A DNA stretch of 64,000 bases, taken from Sphingomonas pituitosa NBRC 102491 (GTDB taxonomy: Bacteria; Pseudomonadota; Alphaproteobacteria; Sphingomonadales; Sphingomonadaceae). Below, piece after piece: positions 25,436 to 34,164 of this stretch (its first letter is position 1; every line of letters begins with the position of its first letter). The translations under genes and the position numbers were made by a program. The stretch covers positions 62,001 to 126,000 of the forward strand of contig NZ_BCYY01000012.1 of assembly GCF_001598435.1 (NCBI RefSeq). The letters run 5' to 3'. A model generated the notes under the pieces. That model searched no databases and was not told the DNA's origin. It saw only the letters and a program-made list of their open reading frames with translations.

Positions 25436-26196
25436 GCGGCCGCACCCCCGTTCGCCGCTGGCAGGCGCGCATCGCCGCGCCGTTGCTGGTGATCGCCGCC
25501 TTCGGGCTTGCCGGCTGCAGCCGGCAGGAAGTCTATGGCAAGCTCACCGAACCGGCCGCCAACGAGATGATCGCCGTGCTCAACCAGGCCGGCATCACCG
25601 CGAGCAAGGTAGCGGGGGAGAAGGGCGCGTGGAGCATCGCCGTCGACCAGGCGGACTTCGCGCGCGCGGTGGAGACGCTGCGCGCCCACGGCCTGCCGCA
25701 CGAGGAGTATGACTCGCTCGGTTCGGTGTTCAAGAAGGAGGGCTTCACCTCCACGCCGCTCGAGGAGCGGGCGCGGCTGATCTACGGCCTGTCGCAGGAG
25801 CTGAGCCGGACGATCAGCGGCATCGACGGGGTGGTGCAGGCGCGCGTGCACCTGACCATGCCCGAGGCCGACCCGCTCTCGCGCGAGGCCAAGCCGTCGG
25901 CGGCATCGGTGTTCGTGAAGTATCGCACGGGGTTCGACCTGCGCAGCCAGACCGGGGCGATCAAGTCGCTGGTCACCAACTCGATCGATGGCCTTACCTA
26001 TGACCGCGTCTCGGTGGTGATGGTGCCCGCCCAGGCCGCGCCGGTGCTGCCGGAGAGCGAGGGCATGGTGTCGATCGCCACGCTGATGCGCGGGGCGATC
26101 GGCATCGTCGCGCTGATCGTGCTGGCGATTGCGGCACGCGGCTTGTGGCGGATGCGCAAGCCGCGAACCAGCCTGCCGGATACGGTGCAGCGGTGA
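25432..26196 (+). CDS. sctJ: T3SS inner-membrane ring lipoprotein SctJ
   Basis: 254 aa. Lipoprotein signal with lipobox LAGC (C29), then the classical YscJ/FliF ring domain: VYGKLTEPAANEMIAVLNQAGITASK, ARLIYGLSQELSRTISGIDGVVQARVHLTMPEADPL, ASVFVKYRTGFDL and SIDGLTYDRVSVVMVPA. A membrane helix near the end (AIGIVALIVLAIAARGLW) anchors the C-terminus. It forms the inner ring with SctD. ATG overlaps the sctI stop. Confidence 0.95.
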   Translation: MSGRTPVRRWQARIAAPLLVIAAFGLAGCSRQEVYGKLTEPAANEMIAVLNQAGITASKVAGEKGAWSIAVDQADFARAVETLRAHGLPHEEYDSLGSVFKKEGFTSTPLEERARLIYGLSQELSRTISGIDGVVQARVHLTMPEADPLSREAKPSAASVFVKYRTGFDLRSQTGAIKSLVTNSIDGLTYDRVSVVMVPAQAAPVLPESEGMVSIATLMRGAIGIVALIVLAIAARGLWRMRKPRTSLPDTVQR

Positions 26197-26669
26197 ACCG
26201 GGAGGACCGTTCCGCCAAGCTGGCGCTGCTCGCCCGGCATTGCGGGCAGGGGCGCGGCGCGCGCTTTGCCCGGCGGGCGAGCGGCCAGCCGGGGGTGCGG
26301 TTCGGCGATCTCGCCAAGCTGCCCGACTGGCTGGACGCAACCGACGAGCAGCGCGCGCGGATCGCGGCGGCGGCCGGGTTGCTGCGGCACCGCCGGGCGA
26401 TCGATGCCGAGCTTTCCGGGCTGCGTCTGGCCGCGCTCGCCGGTGCGGTGGGTGAGCCGTTGTTCGACGCGGTGTGCGAGGCCGAGGCGCCCGAGGGGAT
26501 CGGTCCGGAGAAGCTGCCGCCGCCGCAGCGGGTGCTCGCCGCCGGCACGCAGCTGCTGGAAGCCGCATTGCCGCTCGCCTTGCAGGATCGGTTTCCCGGC
26601 GCGCGGGACGATGCCGTCGCGCGCGACCTGCTGGCGCGGGCGCAACGAATCGTGGAGACGCTGGAATGA
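26193..26669 (+). CDS. sctK: Putative T3SS sorting-platform protein SctK
   Basis: 158 aa. No strong motif, but length and place directly between sctJ and sctL match SctK/YscK, the peripheral part of the sorting platform. The chain is helical, and FGDLAKLPDWLDATDEQRARIAAAAGLL near the N-terminus resembles the HxxWLP-type region described for the family. GTG at 26193 overlaps the sctJ stop (GTGA), so this start is preferred to the upstream ATG at 26145. Its last codons contain an exact 14-bp copy of a regulon half-box (26644-26657). Confidence 0.65.
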   Translation: MNREDRSAKLALLARHCGQGRGARFARRASGQPGVRFGDLAKLPDWLDATDEQRARIAAAAGLLRHRRAIDAELSGLRLAALAGAVGEPLFDAVCEAEAPEGIGPEKLPPPQRVLAAGTQLLEAALPLALQDRFPGARDDAVARDLLARAQRIVETLE

Positions 26670-27253
26670 CCTATCATCTGGTCCATGCGGACGATGCCGC
26701 GCTGCTGTTCAGCGAGCGCGCCGTGATCAAGCGCGACGAGCGCCAGTCCTTCAGCGATGCGGTCGCGCTCCTCGGCGCCGTGCGCGCGGCGCAGGCGCAG
26801 GCAGCGCGGGCGGCCGAGGCTGCGCGCGAAGCTGCCTATGGCACCGCGCTCGCCACCGCGCGTGCCGAGATCGACGACCTTCTCGCCGGCGAGATCGCGC
26901 GCTTCGCCGCGGCGATCGATGCGCAGGAACAGGCGCGCCGCGCCGAGATTGCGGAGGCGGCGCTCGCAGCGGTGCGCGCCGTGCTGGGGGACCTGGACGA
27001 TGCGGCGCTGGTGCCTGCGCTGGTCGCGCGGGCGCTCGATCGCCTGCAGCCGCAGGGCGCGGTGAACGTCGCCGTCGCGCCGGACCTGGCCGAGAAGGTG
27101 GCGGCACGGCTGGAATCGCCTGCTGAGGTCGGCATCCTCCCCGATCCGGCGCTGGGCACCCGCGACTGCGTGATCCGCACCGAACAGGGACAGGTGATCG
27201 CCAGCCTGTCCGTGCAGCTCGAAACGCTCGCCAAGCGCTGGGGGGTGGCATGA
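26666..27253 (+). CDS. sctL: T3SS stator protein SctL
   Basis: 195 aa. The YscL/FliH-type regulator that links the ATPase to the sorting platform. N-terminal part VIKRDERQSFSDAVALLGAVRAAQAQAARAAEAAREAA becomes a long Ala-rich amphipathic helix of about 70 residues; the C-terminal globular half ends in VGILPDPALGTRDCVIRTEQGQVIASLSVQLETLAKRW, typical of the vacuolar-ATPase subunit-E-like fold of this family. It overlaps sctK and sctN by ATGA. Confidence 0.85.
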   Translation: MTYHLVHADDAALLFSERAVIKRDERQSFSDAVALLGAVRAAQAQAARAAEAAREAAYGTALATARAEIDDLLAGEIARFAAAIDAQEQARRAEIAEAALAAVRAVLGDLDDAALVPALVARALDRLQPQGAVNVAVAPDLAEKVAARLESPAEVGILPDPALGTRDCVIRTEQGQVIASLSVQLETLAKRWGVA

Positions 27254-28558
27254 GCGATCCGCTGGCATTGCTCCGCGCGCTCGATGCCGCGCCGATGTTC
27301 GAGCAGCATGGCCGCATCGTCGGCGCGCTCGGCACCACGCTGCGTGTCACCGGCGTGCGCGCGCGGATCGGCGAGAATTGCGAGATCGTCGATGCCGAGA
27401 CGGGCTTTTCGCTCTGGGCCGAGGTGATCGGCCTTGCCGATGGCGGCGCGATCCTGACCCCGCTCGGCGATCTTCGCGGCCTGTCGATGAACAGCGACGT
27501 CATCCTGCGCAGCGGCGAGGACCGGGTGCCGTACGGCGCCGACATGCTCGGCCGCGTGCTCGATGCCCGGCTCCAGCCGCTCGACGGTCTGGGGAGTGTC
27601 CGCCGCAGCACCGATCGCCCGATTCATGGCGAGGCGCCCAACCCGATGCACCGCCGCCCGATCGACGCGGCGATGGAAACCGGCATCCGCGCGATCGACG
27701 GGCTGGTGCCGATCGGCGTCGGCCAGCGCGTCGGCATTTTCGCGAGCGCCGGCGTCGGCAAGTCGACCTTGCTCGCCAACCTCGCCCGCAACGCCCAGTG
27801 CGACGCGATCGTCATCGCGCTGATCGGCGAGCGCGGCCGCGAGGTGCGCGAGTTCATCGAGGAGACGCTGGGCGCGGAGGGCCTCGCCCGCTCGGTGGTG
27901 ATCGTCGCCACCTCCGACCGTCCGGCGATGGAGCGGGTGCGCGCGGCGCATGTCGCCACTGCCATTGCCGAGGGGCTGCGCGACGAGGGCCGGCACGTGC
28001 TGCTGCTGATGGACAGCGTCACCCGCTTCGCCCGCGCGCTGCGCGAGATCGGGCTGGCGGCGGGCGAGCCGGCGGTGCGCCGGGGTTTTCCACCTTCCGT
28101 CTTCGCCGAGCTGCCGCGGCTGTTCGAGCGCAGCGGCACCGCGGCGGCGGGCGCGATCACCGCGCTCTACACCGTGCTGCTCGAGGACGAGGACGGCGAT
28201 CCGATCGGCGAGGAAGTGCGCTCGCTGCTCGACGGCCATATCGTGCTGTCGCGCAAGCTGGCCTCGCGTGGGCAGTATCCGGCGATCGATGTGCTGGGCA
28301 GCCTGTCGCGCCTGTTCCCCCGCCTCGCCAGCGGGGCGCAGCAGCGCGCGGCGCACGGGCTGCGGGCGATGCTGGCCAAGCTCGACGAGATCGAGTTGCT
28401 CGTCCAGATCGGCGAATATCAGCCCGGCCGCGATGCTTTGGCCGACCGGGCGCTGGCCGAGCGCGGCGCGATCGCCGCCTATCTGCGCCAGTCCGGCACT
28501 GAACGCACGTCGCTGGGCGAGAGCATCGCCCGGCTGCGCACCTTCGAGGAGATGGACC

Positions 28559-28569
<11 letters not shown>
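27250..28569 (+). CDS. sctN: T3SS ATPase SctN
   Basis: 439 aa, standard for YscN/FliI. Hexameric ATPase that unfolds substrates and releases chaperones. Walker A at residues about 166-173 (SAGVGKST), the GERGREV segment at 193-199, Walker B LLLMD at about 251-255 followed by SVTRFARALREIGLAAGEP. ATP-synthase-beta relatives share this core, but the context and N-terminal domain make it the secretion ATPase. Overlaps sctL by ATGA and sctO by 11 bp. Confidence 0.97.
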
Positions 28570-29010
<441 letters not shown>

Positions 29011-29014
<4 letters not shown>

Positions 29015-29565
29015 ACGGCGCGTCGACCAGCGGCTCGGTCGCGCCCAAGTCCGCGCCCGCGCCGCGCAATGCTCCGGGCAAGGAGCAGCCCGAGCCGGCG
29101 CCGAAGCAGCGCAAGGCATTCGCCGATGCGCTGTCCCGGCACGCGGGCAAGCGCGCCGCCAAGGATCCGGGGATGGACAAGGCCGACGGCATGGCCGCGA
29201 TGACCGCCCCGCGCGACTTCGCCGCGGTGGGCGTGACGGCGCGGCCTGCCGCGGCGGGCATCGTCGATCCTGCGCAGCATGCCCAGCTCGACCGCATCGC
29301 CGCCGCCATTGCCGAGGTCAGCAAGACTGGGCAGCCCGACGTGCATCTGTCGCTGCCGCTCGGCAGCTACAAGGTGGAAGGCGCGGTGCTGGGGCATGAC
29401 CTGGCCGGGCAGATCAACGTGCTGCTGATCCCCTCGGCAGCCGTGCCGCCGGCGGTGGCGGCGCAGTGGAGCGAGCAGCTGCACGAGCGGCTGCTGCGGC
29501 GCGAGGTGCGCGTGGGCAAGGTGGGGGTGCAGGGAAGTGCGATGCCGGTGGCGGCGCGGCGCTGA
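29011..29565 (+). CDS. sctP: Putative T3SS needle-length/substrate-switch protein SctP
   Basis: 184 aa. Position after sctO and overall build support SctP: a long Ala/Pro/Lys-rich, probably unstructured N-terminus (residues 1-80) and a compact C-terminal domain (VHLSLPLGSYKVEGAVLGHDLAGQINVLLIPS and WSEQLHERLLRREVRVGKVGVQG). This reads like the FliK/YscP C-terminal switch domain. It is much shorter than YscP, so any ruler function would allow only a short needle. Last gene of the plus-strand operon. Confidence 0.65.
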
Positions 29566-29577
29566 ACCTCGCGCCGC

Positions 29578-30048
29578 TCAGCGTACCCGGCTGTTCGGGT
29601 CCTCGCGCAGCTGGAAGATTGCCGAGTCGATCGTCGCCAGCGCTTGATCGGTGTCGGTCATGCCCGGCCGACCATCGGGATCGAGCAGCGCATAGCCGAG
29701 GCCCGAGAGCCGATCGAGCGCGTCGCTGGTCGGGCTGGCCGCGACCAGTGCCGCGACGTCGCTGGTGAAGTCGTTCAGCGCGCGCGACAGCCGGCCCGCA
29801 TCGGCGGGGCTGGCGCCGAGCGAAGTGGCGAGTTCCCGCGCGGTGGCCTCGGCACCATAAGGGTCCGCCGAGCGCAGCGGCGCCTGCGCGCCGGGCACGA
29901 GCCCCAGTTCGCGGGTGAGCGTACCGACGACCCGGTTGGAAAGCACCGTCATCGCCCGGCCCGCGAGCGATCCCGGCGTCGCGCCGGTCGCCCCGATTGC
30001 GCCGATGGCGGCAGCGCGGGGCCCGCCGAGTCCGATGGGCTGGGTCAT
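29578..30048 (-). CDS. Unknown protein under a T3SS regulon box
   Basis: 156 aa, not recognised. There is no signal peptide; the N-terminus is Gly/Ala/Pro-rich and flexible (MTQPIGLGGPRAAAIGAIGATGATPGS), as in many T3SS substrates. The rest is predicted helical (LSRALNDFTSDVAALVAASP and TDTDQALATIDSAIFQLREDP). It converges on sctP with a 12-bp gap, and a regulon box lies 65 bp upstream of ATG 30048. It could be a secreted substrate, a chaperone or a gatekeeper-like regulator; none can be chosen from the sequence. Confidence 0.6.
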   Translation of the reverse strand: MTQPIGLGGPRAAAIGAIGATGATPGSLAGRAMTVLSNRVVGTLTRELGLVPGAQAPLRSADPYGAEATARELATSLGASPADAGRLSRALNDFTSDVAALVAASPTSDALDRLSGLGYALLDPDGRPGMTDTDQALATIDSAIFQLREDPNSRVR

Positions 30049-30112
30049 CGTCGAATCTCGTCCGTGGAATGGAACATGCCAGCGTAGATAGCGCCTCCGG
30101 GGCGCGCGCGCG

Positions 30113-30130
30113 CTCCACGAATCGCTTAGG
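30113..30130 (-). promoter_or_regulatory. T3SS regulon box
   Basis: Minus-strand sequence CCTAAGCGATTCGTGGAG matches the shared consensus CCTAAACGAATCGTSGAG at 16 of 18 positions. It is 65 bp upstream of the 156-aa gene on the minus strand and 42 bp upstream of the divergent exported protein at 30172. Confidence 0.6.
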
Positions 30131-30171
30131 CAATGCTACGGAACCGCATCGCCATTTGCGGGAGTCGCGTG

Positions 30172-30549
30172 ATGATCCTTCCCCTGGTTGCCGCCGCTGC
30201 GGTGGAAATCGCGCCCGCCGACCGTGCCGCCATCCTGGAGGCCGCGCACCAGGCGATCGCCCGCCGCATCGGCAAGACGCCCAAGCTGCTCGTCCGCACG
30301 CTGCGACATCAGGGCGATTGGGTGTTCCTGGTCGCGACGATGCAGGACAAGAGCGGGCGCCCGATCAGCTATGCCGGCACACCGCTCGCCTCGGCAGAGG
30401 CCGAAGGAATGGTATCTAAGGACTATGTCGCGCTGTTCCGCCGCGTCGGCAAAGGCTGGCGGGTGGTCGAGGAGGCATTGGGCCCCACCGACGTTGCCTG
30501 GGCCGACTGGGCGGACAAGCACGGTGCGCCCGGATCGATCTTCGGCTGA
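30172..30549 (+). CDS. Small exported protein of unknown function
   Basis: 125 aa. Start at ATG 30172 is preferred over ATG 30133 because GGGAG lies 7 bases before it and a short signal-like N-terminus results (MILPLVAAAAVEIAPAD). The mature part, with QGDWVFLVATMQDKSGRPISYAGTPLASAEAEGMVSKDYVALFRRVGKGWRVVEEALGPTDVAW, resembles small periplasmic proteins with a nuclear-transport-factor-2/SnoaL-like outline, but no family could be assigned. It diverges from the 156-aa gene across a regulon box and converges on the small gene at 30554. Confidence 0.6.
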   Translation: MILPLVAAAAVEIAPADRAAILEAAHQAIARRIGKTPKLLVRTLRHQGDWVFLVATMQDKSGRPISYAGTPLASAEAEGMVSKDYVALFRRVGKGWRVVEEALGPTDVAWADWADKHGAPGSIFG

Positions 30550-30553
30550 TCGC

Positions 30554-30877
30554 TCAGTAGGTCCCGTGCGCGTTGCCGCGGGTCCAGTATTCGAAGCTGC
30601 GGTCGAGCGCGCGGGTGGAGAACACCACATGGCCGCGGTTCCGCTCGAAGCCCATCGCGGGCGCCGTGTCGAGCGCCCCCGCCCACCAGCCGTTGGCGCG
30701 CTTGCCGGTGAAGACGACCTGCTTGCCGCTCTTGCCCTTCGCGCGCAGCTGGGTGGTGCCGCCCGCGCCTGCCTGTACCTGGATCGTGCAGGGTTCGGGC
30801 GGGGCGATGTCGAACACGCAGGTCGCGGGTTCGGCGGCGGCCGCGGCGGCAAGCGCGGCGAGGGGAAGCAGGATCAT
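30554..30877 (-). CDS. Small Sec-exported protein, candidate immunity protein
   Basis: 107 aa. Clear signal peptide (MILLPLAALAAAAAAEPA) and a mature beta-rich domain of about 90 residues with two nearby cysteines (CVFDIAPPEPC) that could form a disulfide. No family recognised. Its ATG overlaps the stop of the upstream cell-wall hydrolase (ATGA), so the two are translated together. A periplasmic protein made in step with a peptidoglycan hydrolase suggests an inhibitor or immunity role; this is inferred from context only. It ends four bases before the convergent gene's stop. Confidence 0.6.
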   Translation of the reverse strand: MILLPLAALAAAAAAEPATCVFDIAPPEPCTIQVQAGAGGTTQLRAKGKSGKQVVFTGKRANGWWAGALDTAPAMGFERNRGHVVFSTRALDRSFEYWTRGNAHGTY

Positions 30878-32178
30878 CGCTGGAAGATGGTAGCTGCCAG
30901 CTGCGCGCGATAGGCGGAATCGCCCACGACATCGGCAGGCCGTTCATAATAGCGGCACACGATCGCGCCCGCATCGCTTGCGCTGGTCGCCTGGGCGAGA
31001 CGGCGGCCGGCGGCGCTCTCCGTGCCGCTGAGCTCATGCTGGACGAAGGCGAGTTGCTCCTCGAAGGTCGAGTTGCGGATGTCGTGCCCGGCAAAGACCG
31101 CGAAGTCGGCCTGGCGCGGCCCCTCCCACTGGCCGAGGCCGTAGCCAGGACCGCCGCCGATCTGGCGAATGTTGGCCTCCATCCGGCTCTCCGCGTCGAG
31201 ATTGGCGACGATCCCTGCCGCCTGGGCGCGCGTCCAGCCCTGCGCCTGGAAATAGGTCATCGCCTGGTCGATCCGGCCCTGCCGCGTCGCGGAAGGCGCG
31301 CCGATGCCCGTGCTGCCGCTCGCTTCCGTCGCGCCTCTGGCGGCGACCGGCGCATGCAGGATCTTGGCGCCGTGCGAAAGCGCCCAGGAGAGGTTGCCGG
31401 TGGTCACCTTCTGGGTGCCGTCGGCATTGCGGTTGTTCGATCCGATCGTCTGGCCATTGCCTGCATAGAGCACGGTGTGGGAGACGCCGCCGCCCTGGAT
31501 GATCACCACGTCGCCGGGCTTCGCCTGCGCCGCGCTGACCTCGGTCCAGCCCTGCGCCCGCAGCGTCTTGTCGAGCTGGGCGACCGAATCCGTGTGGAGA
31601 TTGGCAGGCAGCTGCCCGGCTTCGGTAAGCACCGCCGAGACGAAATTGGCGCAGCAGACATTGGCCGGTACGTTGGCGTTCATCGGCAGGTTGTCGCTGC
31701 GATCGCCCCGCAGATCGGCGGCGTTGCGGCCAAGATATTGCCGTGCGACGTCGGCGGCGTTGCGCCCGGTGCCGCCGCCCTCGACGCCGCCTGCAGCTTC
31801 GGTGCCGCCGGTGCGCGGCGTGCCCCCGCCGTTCAGCCGCAGCGTCTGGCCGGGCAGGATCATGCCGGGATTGGCAAGGCCGTTGTCGAGCGCGAGATCG
31901 TGCCAGTCGAGCTCGAAGCGCGCCGCGATGCCGGACAGCGTGTCGCCCGCCTGCACGGTGTAGCTGGCGGCGCCCGATTGCGGCAGCGCGATCGTCTGGC
32001 CCGGGAAGATCAGGTTGGGATTGCGGATCTGCGGATTGGCTGCACGGAGCGCCGCGAGCGAAATGCCGTTCTTCGCCGCGATCCCCGAAAGCGTGTCACC
32101 ATGGCGGACGGTATAGCCGTCATTGGTGCGGTTGCGGACGCCGCCGGTCGTACCGGTGCGGCTGATCGAGTCGAGCAT
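30874..32178 (-). CDS. LysM - cysteine peptidase - lysozyme cell-wall hydrolase, probable T3SS effector
   Basis: 434 aa. Two LysM repeats (residues about 22-66 and 73-116: YTVRHGDTLSGIAAKNGIS, YTVQAGDTLSGIAARF) bind peptidoglycan. Residues 140-275 look like a CHAP/NlpC-type peptidase with the catalytic cysteine in NVCCANFVSAVL (C175 or C176) and histidine in VSHTVLYAG (H234). Residues 300-434 match a phage-tail-type lysozyme domain (GIVANLDAESRMEANIRQIGGGPGYGLGQWE, E330). There is no Sec or Tat signal, so another route is needed. A regulon box 56 bp upstream links it to the T3SS. ATG 32178 follows GGGAGG. It overlaps the small exported protein downstream. Confidence 0.8.
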   Translation of the reverse strand: MLDSISRTGTTGGVRNRTNDGYTVRHGDTLSGIAAKNGISLAALRAANPQIRNPNLIFPGQTIALPQSGAASYTVQAGDTLSGIAARFELDWHDLALDNGLANPGMILPGQTLRLNGGGTPRTGGTEAAGGVEGGGTGRNAADVARQYLGRNAADLRGDRSDNLPMNANVPANVCCANFVSAVLTEAGQLPANLHTDSVAQLDKTLRAQGWTEVSAAQAKPGDVVIIQGGGVSHTVLYAGNGQTIGSNNRNADGTQKVTTGNLSWALSHGAKILHAPVAARGATEASGSTGIGAPSATRQGRIDQAMTYFQAQGWTRAQAAGIVANLDAESRMEANIRQIGGGPGYGLGQWEGPRQADFAVFAGHDIRNSTFEEQLAFVQHELSGTESAAGRRLAQATSASDAGAIVCRYYERPADVVGDSAYRAQLAATIFQR

Positions 32179-32233
32179 GGAACGCCTCCCTGAACTGTCG
32201 GGCGGAGGCTCGCACCCGGGGGGCGACGTGTCT

Positions 32234-32251
32234 CTCGACGATTCGTTTAGG
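32234..32251 (-). promoter_or_regulatory. T3SS regulon box
   Basis: Minus-strand sequence CCTAAACGAATCGTCGAG, 56 bp upstream of the cell-wall hydrolase start, identical to the consensus used here. Confidence 0.65.
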
Positions 32252-32328
32252 CGGTGGCGGCGCGGGAACGGGTGGGCGAACCGCGAGCGTCCGGCACCCG
32301 TCGGCACCGCCCGCCACCATACAGCGTG

Positions 32329-33051
32329 TCAGCGCGTCGTGCGCAGCCCGCTGCGCACCCGGCGCAGGGGCAGGCGCAGGCGCAGCGCGCCGCCTGCGAT
32401 CCCGAACCCGCCGATCAGCAAGGCCCAGGCCGCCGGCTCGGGAACGCCTGCACCGATCGTCGCGCCCGGGCTGAAATCGGCCTTGAACTGCACGTCGCCG
32501 AGCCCGCCATAGACGTCGACCCACTTCTGCCCGACGACCGCATCCAGGCTGTCCCCGGCGTTGGTGTAGACGAAGTCGCCGCCCGCATAGGCGTCGCTGC
32601 CGAAAGCGCCGGCGGTCGGCATCCACGTGACACCGCCGTCTGCCGGCTGGTCGACCCCGGCCGTGGTGAGGAAGGCGACGTAGCGCTGGCCTGCCCTCAA
32701 ATCGATCGCGCCCAGATCGAAGCGCAACGCCTGATAGGCATCGCCTTCCGTCCCGGCGAAGCTGCGCACGTCGCTGGCATAATAGGCGTGACCCAGCGGC
32801 CCGTTGCCACCCCACGAATAGACATAGGCGCGAACGTTGGTGGCGCCGCCGCCCAGGAAGAAGGTGAAGCCGTTCAGCGCGTTTGCGCTGCCCACCGTAA
32901 ACGTCTGGCCGTAGACCGGTGTGTAGTGGGCTCCGAAATAATCGATCTTGCCCGCGTAGCTGCCGCTGGTGTCGATCGTATCGGCTACGGCCGGCCCCGC
33001 GATCGTTGCGCCCGCCAAACCGATGCACGCAAGTACAGCCATTCGTTTCAT
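32329..33051 (-). CDS. PEP-CTERM sorting-domain protein
   Basis: 240 aa. Signal peptide (KRMAVLACIGLAGATIAGPAVAD), a beta-sandwich-like body (FTFFLGGGATNVRAYVYSW, QALRFDLGAIDLRAGQRYVAFLTT), then the PEP-CTERM ending VPEPAAWALLIGGFGIAGGALRLRLPLRR: a PEP motif, a hydrophobic helix and basic residues. Such proteins are processed by an exosortase and often reach the cell surface or matrix. Start at 33051 follows GGGGGAAGG. No exosortase gene is in this window. There is no regulon box in its promoter, so it may be a bystander in the island. Confidence 0.85.
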   Translation of the reverse strand: MKRMAVLACIGLAGATIAGPAVADTIDTSGSYAGKIDYFGAHYTPVYGQTFTVGSANALNGFTFFLGGGATNVRAYVYSWGGNGPLGHAYYASDVRSFAGTEGDAYQALRFDLGAIDLRAGQRYVAFLTTAGVDQPADGGVTWMPTAGAFGSDAYAGGDFVYTNAGDSLDAVVGQKWVDVYGGLGDVQFKADFSPGATIGAGVPEPAAWALLIGGFGIAGGALRLRLPLRRVRSGLRTTR

Positions 33052-33209
33052 GCAGCCTTCCCCCAAAATGGACGCGTGGCAACGTCCGCCGATTCCTGGG
33101 AGAGCCTAGCTGCAGCCAGGCGGGTCGGCAATTGACAAGTGTTTCGAGACGTTTCGTTTTTCAGCACCTTGAACGAGCGCGGCAGGACATCGCAAGGCCG
33201 CCCGGCAGC

Positions 33210-34130
33210 TCAGCGCTTGGCCGCCCGCAGCCGCTCCAGCACCGGGGCCGCTATCGTCATTCCCGCCTTTGCCATGGCGGGCGTCGGCCAGGCGCCGCTC
33301 GCCACCTGCCGTTGCACGGTAGCGCGATCGGGCGGGGGCCAGCCGAAGCCGCCGTTCCGCGCGCGCTCCATCAGGCGTGCACGGGCGGCGAGCATTTCCG
33401 GGCTGGTGAACACCACCGGTTGCTCCAGCAGGGCATGCGCGGCCATGCTGCCGTCGTCGGCGACGCTCCACAGCGTGCCACCCTTCTCGACCAGCAGTTC
33501 GGCGATCGCGGCCTGTTCTGCGTCCATCGCCATGCGGACCGGATCGATCCCGAAGCGGTCGGCCCCGCGCGGATCGGCGCCGTGGCGAAGCAGCGTCATC
33601 ACGCCGCCGAGATGGCCGAAGGTGATCGCGTTGCGCATCGGGCTTTCGCCGCCCTTCACCTGTGGGTCCGGCGAAGCGCCGGCGGAAAGCAGCTGCTCGG
33701 CCATCGCGGGGCTGTCCGCCAGGATCGCGAGCGACAGCGCCGCGCCCGTCTTGACCCCGTCCTTCGGCATGCCGGCGGCGAACAGCATCGTCGCTGCGTC
33801 GGCATCGCACCGGGCGACGGCGAAGGTGAGCAGGTCGCCATAGCGCCCGGCGGGCGGCTGCGGGACGTTGGGATCGTCGACCACCGCGGTGCTGATCAGC
33901 CGTGGATCGCGGGACAGCATCGCCCGTGCGTCTTCGACGCGCCCGTCGAGGATCGCTTCCGCCAGTGCGCGACCGGCCGCGCCGTTGCTCAGATGTGCCA
34001 GAACCTGGGTGCGATCGGGCAGCACCACCGAAGCGCGCTTGGTATAACAGGAAGGCTCGGCCGCCATGCATCCTCCGGTCGGTGCGGCCGCCAGCATCAG
34101 CGCGGCGAGGATGCGGAGGCGGCGGGTCAC
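33210..34130 (-). CDS. Ankyrin-repeat lipoprotein
   Basis: 306 aa. GTG 34130 gives a short lipoprotein signal (TRRLRILAALMLAAAPTGGC); ATG 34097 is an alternative but leaves a very short signal. Ankyrin-like repeats occupy the centre: GRYGDLLTFAVARCDADAATMLFAAGMPKDG, TGAALSLAILADSPAMAEQLLSAGASPD, ESPMRNAITFGHLGGVMTLLRHGADPRG, and DPVRMAMDAEQAAIAELLVEKGG. It is probably a periplasm-facing protein-binding lipoprotein. It lies downstream of the lipase-like gene on the same strand (34-bp gap), so it may be co-transcribed and could act as its partner or immunity factor, which is speculation. Confidence 0.7.
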   Translation of the reverse strand: MTRRLRILAALMLAAAPTGGCMAAEPSCYTKRASVVLPDRTQVLAHLSNGAAGRALAEAILDGRVEDARAMLSRDPRLISTAVVDDPNVPQPPAGRYGDLLTFAVARCDADAATMLFAAGMPKDGVKTGAALSLAILADSPAMAEQLLSAGASPDPQVKGGESPMRNAITFGHLGGVMTLLRHGADPRGADRFGIDPVRMAMDAEQAAIAELLVEKGGTLWSVADDGSMAAHALLEQPVVFTSPEMLAARARLMERARNGGFGWPPPDRATVQRQVASGAWPTPAMAKAGMTIAAPVLERLRAAKR

Positions 34131-34164
34131 GGGACCCTGCTGTAGGGAGTGGGACCGGCGCGGG

